A stretch of DNA of 64,000 nt from Puccinellia tenuiflora (taxonomy: Eukaryota; Streptophyta; Magnoliopsida; Poales; Poaceae), in the NCBI GenBank assembly GCA_012064385.1, contig QRDG01001525.1, forward strand, positions 1,488,001-1,552,000, in the 5' to 3' direction. Below the pieces are notes generated by a model that was not told the DNA's origin, did not search any database, and saw only the letters and a program-made list of their open reading frames with translations. The translations under genes were made by a program, and so were the position numbers. Below, piece by piece: positions 57,140 to 64,000 of the stretch (position 1 is the stretch's first letter; every line of letters begins with the position of its first letter).

Positions 57140-57640
57140 GGAACACAGTGGAGAACCGGAAGATTTTGAGCTCGGGAGATCTGGAGGAAGAAGGAGTTAG
57201 GGTTGTGAATGGTCTGTGATCGCAGCGAAGGCGAGGCGTCCGGTATTTATAGCGGGTGCACCGAGATTCTCGCAACGGTCTGGAGCCGAGATTTCCGCCA
57301 CGCGTCATGGATCTAGCCGTTGTGAGAAGATTTTCTTCCCTCCGACGCCTCGGTTCTCACGCGGGAAAAACGGAAGTTAGCCCCTACGTTCAAAGATGCT
57401 CCTCCACTCACTCTGCCGGGTCTGACAGAGCCGTCAAATCGACGAACGCGTGTCAAAGTGCACACAAGTGTTTTTCCGGCATAACAAGCCGGCACGTTGA
57501 GATCAACAAACAAGTTCGGCATGATTGCAGGTTTCTAGGAATGCTCCAAGACTGAAGACGGATGAAGAGTTTTCTCGGACAATGCTTTGTCGGGAGAATG
57601 AAGCCAACCGTTGAAGTACTTGAAGCTTTCCGGGGGCTAC
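57140..57640 (-). promoter_or_regulatory. Gypsy-C antisense promoter region; sense PPT at its end
   Basis: TATAAATA on the minus strand (57244-57251) stands at a proper distance from the antisense ATG. The region ends on the plus strand in CCGGGGGCTAC (57630-57640), the PPT next to the 3' LTR. No other gene; the plus-strand frame 57256-57555 is not supported. Confidence 0.65.
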
Positions 57641-58196
57641 TGTTGGGGTTATGCCGAACAGGTATCCTCACAAGATGTGAAGTAAAGCTAGCATACCAGG
57701 GTGACCCATAGTGGTGGTAAGCCGGAATCTAGCTTACCGGGCAGCCCAGTATGATGAAGCGCAGGAGGCCCATCCGGCTAAGGGAAGGCTCCAGAAGGTG
57801 GCCAGCATTGCGGAAGACTTAGCCCACAAGGCAAGGCCCAAGCCGGGTTAGATTAGAACTCTGTGACATAGTCGGTAGGTTTCCTCCTGTAAGCCCTAGG
57901 CTGGACGCCTTTATAAGCCGGCCTACGGGACGCCTTAGGGCACGACTCAATACGATCCAGCTTAGACATAGCAATCTCGGCGAGATCTTATGTCTCGGCG
58001 AGAACTCACTGTAACCCGGCGATATTGCCTTATAGTGATTTATAGCAGCACGTAGGATCACGCCACCATCGTGTGATCCGAAGCTGGGTAAACTTGTGTC
58101 TATCCCGTTGCCGGAATACCCCACGTCTCCAAAGCCCCTCTCTCTACCTAGCTCGATGGCACCCCTGCCGAGGCTAGATTCGACAATACCACGACA
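57641..58196 (+). repeat. Gypsy-C 3' LTR (556 bp)
   Basis: Same length as the 5' LTR, with about 15 substitutions and no indel, most of them transitions. Followed by the second copy of atatt. Confidence 0.96.
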
Positions 58197-60816
58197 ATAT
58201 TATTCTAACCTTGGCCTTGCTGGTTGGTTTGAATAGTTGAAACTACCAACAAACTTTATTAAAATATGGTGTTTTATTTCTTATCTCTTTCCATATGATT
58301 TATCTTGTGAGGATGACCTTGGATATCTCTACTCACCGGGAAAATATTTCCTTATACTCATTGTCCTTGGACAATTGATATTCACACTTGTGGTAGAATA
58401 TTTTTGTTCATCTTCATATTGGCTCTTGCATTGAATTGCCTTATTTATTGCCAAGTGTTTTTGTTTTTACTCCCATTGCCTTCCTTGCTTCTTGCATGGA
58501 TCCTAATTTTCAATTGGTAGTGTTTAGTGTTGTAAATAAAATATGGAGAGTAATGATCCCTTGTGTGTGCATTTTGTATTCAAATACAAATATCAAAGAT
58601 AATGCATGAATCTTGGGGGAGCATTCCTTTTATTTAGAACACTATCCTATCTATCAATATTTGATCCTTTCAATTGACATTTGATTTTTTTTATCTTATG
58701 CTTTGGTACCATCAATTGGTATCACTTGGAATTTGATATCTCCTCCATAGATATTTGTTTCAATTGATACTTATTGTGAGAGTTTTGATACCTTATTTCT
58801 TTATTTTACTTTACTTGATTTCGGTCAAGTATTATCCTCTTCTTGTTATCTTTTCTCCTAGTTGGTATCTTATTTTCAATTGGTGTCTTATTGATCATGT
58901 GTTGTTTTGATTCGATTCCTATTGATATCACACTTCATGTGTTGATGTGTTTTGGAATCAATCATACGTTGATTTGATTTTTCCTCAATCATGTGTTGAT
59001 TTGGATTTTGATATAATTTGGACAACCTTTTTGTGTCACACTTTGGTGTGCTCTCTTCTTGGTTTACTTGGTGTTTTCGTCCAAATTGTATCTCGTTTGG
59101 TTCTTGAAAGACTTTGCATGTATATTCTCTATAAATATATTATATGGCATGTTTGTCTTTCTAGTTCGAATATATAGGGGATACTCCACCGAATCCTAAA
59201 TCGGCTGAGATGTGCATGAAATTCAATTTCATATCTATATGCACATATTTATGTGGAGTGTTTCCTATGTATAGTAGTTTATCTAACTACTATGGGACCC
59301 AATGAGTTTGGGAACCATTTTGTACTCTAATTTTGTTTTAGGTACAATGGATATGCATTGGATGCTTGCCTCATCCATAAGGAAGGTGTCCTCACTATGA
59401 TATTATAAGAGTCAAGCTATGATGATTGTCAAAATCGCATCTTCTTCATCACCAATGTCATATCGGTAACAAGTATCTATCCCATGCATACCTTTCTAGT
59501 ATTCAACCTTGTGTAGGTTTCCTCTTGGCATGAAAGCTTTTATGTGCAATTGTTGTGGTTTTGGCTTATTTTCTTCACTTGGTATATCTGTGTGATATTT
59601 GTGATGAAATTGCAAAAACCTTTTCTTCAATTGGTATTCTTTCTTTGTGATACTTGTTGCCTAGCTCAAAGCATCTCCACTATCTCTTATTCCCTTAGTG
59701 ATATGTGTGATGCATTTGATGTGTTTGAAGTTCATTTATATACAATGAGATAAATTTGAGCTACGTGCTATGCTTTTAAGCAATAATCTCGTTTGTATAT
59801 TCATGACTTCCCTTTTGGACATCGTGGTCGCCCCTTTATCGACCACTTCATATGTGCAAGTTTCTTTGTGGATGTATATCATCAATGATTTGTCTACTTA
59901 GAAACCTATACATATGAGAGAGGTCACCTTTTAGTTGGTATCCTATTTCTTTTGAGCTACCTTGATTTTTATCTATAATTCTTTGGTGGCTCCAATTTTT
60001 TTCATGAGTGCCTATCTTAATTTTATTTGCATCTTTGCACACTCATGTATTTGTTGAGGATCTTTTACCTCATGCTTACCATGGTGAGTATGTTGATTTT
60101 TATTGGCTAAATGCCCTCACTAGCTTTTGACATTTTCAATTGGTTTTAGTTTCCAATTGGTATCCCTAAGCTTGTGAACATACTCCTTTAAAGATCTTCT
60201 TTTTATCTCGGTTGGGCCTATCTTATGTTGAATCTTTGAAAATTGGTATCTCCTTATGGCTCAACCATATCTTTGGTGCAAGTGCTATTATTTGCTTTTG
60301 CTTTATGCACACTTGCACTTGTTGCGTGTTCTAGATGATTTTGGGGGAGTGAGGATTCCATATTTGTGCACTCCTCAATAGTGCATGAACATTGGGGAGC
60401 TTCTTCATTTTCATTTAGAACTCTTGTTTTGGATCTTCTCGATTGCTTTTCTCCTTTGTGGAGATGTTTAGAATGATTTCATCTCTTTGCAATCTTTGGA
60501 TCCTCAATATAGTTTGATTTCCTCTATCTATTCATCATTGGATATGTGCATTTGATTTCACTCATATCTTGAGAAATGCACACCTTTTTGAGGAACTCAT
60601 ATTATATTGGCTCTCTAAATTTTTCTTCCCATTTCGGCAATCGATGCCAATGGGGGAGAAGTTTAGAGGGTTTAAAGGAATTTGAGTTTTATGCTTTTGT
60701 TGCATTTGCCTTTAATGCTCTTGCATCCTTGCTTGTTTGTCTTGCAAGGTTGCTTAATTCAATTATATAAACCCACTTAAAAAGGGATTGTCATCAATTA
60801 CCAAAATGGGGGAGAT
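58197..60816 (+). mobile_element. Element D (right part): non-coding interior and PPT
   Basis: Continues element D after Gypsy-C. AT-rich, without an open frame over about 80 codons or any domain. The phrase 'caattggtatc' and variants recur many times (58690-60260), and purine blocks 'ttgggggagca', 'ttttgggggagtg', 'aatgggggagaag' recur at 58611, 60338 and 60648. The last, aaaatgggggaga (60803-60815), is the PPT beside the LTR. The multiple PPT-like blocks recall Sireviruses. Confidence 0.7.
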
Positions 60817-62970
60817 TGAAAGTGCATGGTTGCACCCGTGTGTGGTTTTGGTAATTAATGACAATCTCTATGGACTAATGTTTGTATTGAGCTACTTGTA
60901 GGTGTGTCCATTTACTTGTTGGTGTATGGGGGAGCAATTTGCGAGGCTTCACCAAGCAAAGTGCAATCAAGGAAGGTGGTTCATCTTGAGGAAATGAAGA
61001 TCGTCATCATCGACCTCAAGTGGATTATGCGCAAGGCAAAGGTATGATCTTGATAGGCTTTCCATTTTACCGGTCTCATGATGTTAGTTGAGAGACCGGG
61101 TTATAAGATAGATAGTCGTAATATCAAGAGGGGCTCTCGAGCGAGTATCGTTCGTATCGTCGTAGAGAGCACAAACCTTTGCATCCTTGCAATCATCTTT
61201 ATTGGTTATTATTTGTCTCTTATCGTGGTGTGGTCTTGGTGCTTGTCGAGCTTGTCATGACAAGGCTAAGTTCACCGAAAACGGTTTTCATATGCGTCTT
61301 CTATTGCATTTCGGTATTGGAGATTTTGGCAGTTCATCCGTGCGGAAGGCTTCTCTCTTCCATTTCTTTGCAAAATCTTCTTTGCTTGTTTTCTACATTT
61401 CCAAGGGTAGCATTTGTCGTCCTCTTTCAACAAAATTGGTTTTACTTCTTTCGGACTTCATTTGCAAAAGATATAGCATTTCCGATTTGCAAATGAGAGG
61501 TTTTACCTTTCCTCATTTGTTTTTATAATATATTGTTGGACTATGATGTTTCTCTGCATAATCTTGTAGTGCTCATTGTGACGATTCCAACAAGTCCAAG
61601 ATTATCGAAAACGGAGTTCGTGGGTGAAAGATATGGCGTTTCTCTCTCGAAAGGTTTTTGGACAGAAAAAGAATATAGGGAAAAGAAAAAATGGAGGCTG
61701 CCTAGCCCGAGGCCGGCCCAGGCCGGGAGCGTCGGGCAGGACGCCGGCCTCCCCTTTCCCGCCAGGCTGGGCCTGGGCCGGCCCCAGGCCGGGACCTTTG
61801 GTCTCCCCGCCGGCCTCCGGGTGCCTCCAGGCTGGGCCGCTGGCCGGGCTCTGGTCGGGTCGCTCGGCAGGCCTCCCGGCCTCTCGCGTTGCCAGGCCGG
61901 CATCCCAGGCTCCCCTGCTTCTTCAGCTCGCTGCGCAGATGCTCTGCCGGCCTGGCCGGGCTATCGGCCGGCCCCAGGCCGGGCTATCGGGGCTGGGCAC
62001 ATTTGTCCCCAACGGCCACATTTTGTGGCCCCCTATAAAGGGGTCTTCTTCCCCATTGCTTCTTCAACAGATTTTGCTCTCTTTCTCTCCTCCATTGTTG
62101 CAATTTTGAGAGCTTGATTCCTACTCTTCCCTCCAATGATTCTTGCCCATTTTTAGGGAAACAAGAGAGGAGATCTAGATCTACCATTCCACCAATCCAT
62201 TCTTCCTCTAAGTGAGAGGAACCTAGTGGATCTTGATTTTGGAGTTCTTGGTGTTTCTCCTCTTTGTTCTTCCTCTTAAATCCCTCCATAGCATTAGTTG
62301 CTTTGGTTGGATTTCGGAGTGAAGAACTTGACCACCTTGTGTGGTCTTGCCTTTTGCATTAGTTGCATCGGGTTGTGCTCTCCACGGTGATTCGTGGGAT
62401 TGAAGTTCGAGAAGCTTGTTACTCTTGGGTGCATTGTGTTCCCAAGAGCTTGTGCCTCTTGGGTGCATTGTGTACCCTAGACGGTTGGTGGTGCCGCGAA
62501 GACTTCGAGTTGTGAAGCTTCGGGCAAGGTTTGGGAGCCCCGATTGAGTTGTGGGTGTGTGCCCCTTCCGATAGTGGAAGGTGAACCTAACCCTTGGGGT
62601 GAGGTTCATCGGAGAATAGGGTGAGGCCTTTGTGGCATCTTGAGTAGGCCTCTTATGGCGAGCTCACACCCCTCCAACGAGACGTACTCCCTTAACAAGG
62701 AGGAACTCGGGAATACATCCTCGTCTCCGCGTGCCTCGGTTATTTCTATTCCCGAGCTCTTTACTTATGCAATTTACATTGTGATAGCCTTTGTGCTTGA
62801 TGTCATATATATTGCTATCACCTTGTTGGTGCACATAGGTGAACCTAGTATATTAGGTTGTTGGCTTGTTAATTTAAACACCTAGTTTTATTCCGCAATT
62901 ATCAAGCCTTAAACCGGAAAAGTTTTTATCGCCTATTCACCCCCCTCTAGGCGACATCGTTTGTTCTTCA
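60817..62970 (+). repeat. Element D 3' LTR (about 2154 bp)
   Basis: TGAAAGTGCATGG to TTGTTCTTCA. TATA box TATAAAG at 62034-62040. Contains a GGCCGG-rich block (61695-61990). Same family as the reversed LTR at 19239-21350. The right border is set by the start of Gypsy pol homology at 62971. The frames within it (61533-62117 and others) are not genes. Confidence 0.82.
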
Positions 62971-63511
62971 CAAACCCGATGAAAATCAAGGCTATTCATA
63001 ACTTACAAAAGCCGACTTGCTTAAAGGATGTTCAGAAGCTCACAAGCTGTGTTGCAGCTTTGAGCAGATTCATATCACGACTCGGAGAGAAGGCAGGTCC
63101 TCTCTACCGACTCCTGAAGAACTCAGACAAGTTCTTATGGGACAAAGAAGCTGATGACGCTTTTGAAGAGTTGAAGAAAACTTTGTCAACAGCGCCAGTC
63201 CTTGCAGCGCCTACAGATAAGGAACCCATGTTACTGTATGTAGCTGCCAACGAGAGAGTTGTCAGTGCAGTGGTGGTTGTGGAACGCAAGGAGGAAGGAA
63301 ATGAGTATCCAGTACAACGTCATGTCTACTACATCAGCGAGATACTCACTAATTCCAAGCAAAGGTACCCAGAGTGGCAGAAGCTGGTATATGGAGTCTT
63401 TTTAGCAAGTCGCAAACTCAAGCATTATTTTCAAGAGCACCCTATCAAGGTGGTGAGTTCAACACCACTAGCAGATATCATCCGCAACAGAGATGCGACG
63501 GGACGAGTCGC
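62971..63511 (+). pseudogene. pol: Gypsy pol fragment (RT end and first RNase H)
   Basis: Open frame with the phrases KPTCLKDVQKLTSC, LSRFISRLGEKAGPLY, APVLAAPTDKEPMLLY and LKHYFQEHPIKVV, collinear with Gypsy-C 50930-51470 and most like it. It starts part-way through RT exactly at the end of the D LTR and stops after DATGRVA where other sequence begins. It is probably the pol gene into which element D inserted; the other half is not in the window. Confidence 0.88.
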
Positions 63512-64000
63512 TGATGACGGGATTGATGAGAGTGTTCTTCTCCCTCAACAACGCCAACAAGTACTCTTGATACCCTAAAAGGAAGATAATATATTAGGGA
63601 TAGGTTGAGCCTCCAACTGCAGAGTATGTAGAAGTGGTAGTTTTTCCCCAAGAAGGTGACTCGAGGGTTTAATATCGAACTCTCGGGGAATCAGTAGTGT
63701 GGGTTTTATCTTCTTGTCCTTATCTAGATGTCCTGCAAACAAAATAGATTGCTTTGTGCCCTCAACCTCACCAAGTGGTTGTCAAGCACAAGGTGTGAGA
63801 ATGATATTAAGATGATAATGAATACAAAACAGTAAATAAATATGCAATGGTGGTGAATAAGTATGCAAGGATGATAGTAATGATGATGGATGGTATTTTT
63901 GGGGTTTTTATATGTGAATGCAAGAAGTAAAAGTGTTTTTGTATTTTCTGATTTTAAAATGGCTGAATGTAAAAGATGCTTAAAAATGGTTGGAAAGTTG
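63512..64000 (-). other. Probable start of a reversed Gypsy LTR, runs off the window
   Basis: Begins TGATGACGGG directly where pol homology stops. Text such as 'tttttccccaagaaggtgac' and 'gaactctcggggaatcagta' is similar in layout to the reverse complement of the end of the solo LTR at 12250-13849 (TCATCA end). No coding capacity. Class inferred, not proven. Confidence 0.4.

Larger units (their letters stand above)
46055..58196 (+). mobile_element. Gypsy-C: complete Tat-like Gypsy element, TSD ATATT
   Basis: 12,142 bp inserted in element D. Flanked by the exact duplication atatt (46050-46054 and 58197-58201). LTRs are both 556 bp with about 15 differences (about 2.7%). Order: LTR, PBS, gag-pro, TAG, pol, spacer, antisense gene, PPT, LTR. 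Same plan as Gypsy-B but a distinct family by sequence. Its sense frame has two nonsense codons in addition to the shared TAG, plus a frameshift and a third nonsense codon in integrase, so it can no longer make its own full Pol. Confidence 0.96.

Overview
This window is plant nuclear DNA, most likely from a Triticeae grass (wheat, barley, Aegilops or rye group). The reasons are its repeat content: long Copia LTRs opening TGTTGGGAATATGCC and followed by an initiator-Met primer site, CACTA transposons with 'ccgggactaga' subterminal repeats, a Stowaway MITE, Tat-type Gypsy elements with antisense genes, and almost no single-copy sequence. I find no convincing cellular host gene, tRNA, rRNA or CRISPR. 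One unresolved base (n at 32713) shows this is draft sequence. The organism and family names are inference from recalled repeat families; coordinates, repeats and codon readings are from the sequence.

Layout. 1-1083: low-copy-looking DNA with no gene. 1084-2529: one end of a CACTA transposon with a four-exon Ulp1-protease-like gene (minus), cut by Copia-1. 2530-10328: Copia-1 (+), a pol-less element with a complete 5' LTR, PBS, broken gag, a Stowaway MITE, PPT and truncated 3' LTR. 10329-15250: more CACTA sequence with tandem repeats and a TNP2-type transposase pseudogene (minus), split by an exactly 1600-bp solo Gypsy LTR. 15251-16144: GC-rich gene-like fragment. 16145-19238: unclassified LTR-like DNA. 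19239-21350: a reversed LTR of the same family as element D. 21351-27608: Copia-2, a second copy of the Copia-1 family, reversed. 27609-29941: Gypsy-A (minus), with its LTR and the first exon of its antisense gene. 29942-43193: Gypsy-B (+), with both LTRs and open gag-pro and pol. 43194-46054 and 58197-62970: element D, a pol-less Copia-like element, split by Gypsy-C (46055-58196, complete, TSD ATATT). 62971-63511: Gypsy pol fragment. 63512-64000: probable start of a reversed Gypsy LTR.

How the parts fit. The region is a nest of insertions. Gypsy-C sits in D, D in a Gypsy pol gene, Copia-2 in a D-type LTR, Gypsy-A in Copia-2, a solo LTR in the CACTA transposase, Copia-1 in the CACTA Ulp1-like gene, and a MITE in Copia-1. 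Gypsy-B is abnormal: its two flanks come from different elements (A and D) and it has no target-site duplication.

Most notable. (1) Gypsy-B and Gypsy-C both carry a single in-frame TAG, in the same context AAA-TAG-GAA, between protease and reverse transcriptase, with an open frame on both sides. This looks like conserved stop-codon readthrough. (2) Gypsy-A, -B and -C each carry an antisense gene of the 'putative gypsy-type transposon' (Transposase_28) kind. In Gypsy-C it resolves into six exons with five GT-AG introns whose phases all agree (about 918 codons) and has its own TATA box; only one homopolymer frameshift breaks it.
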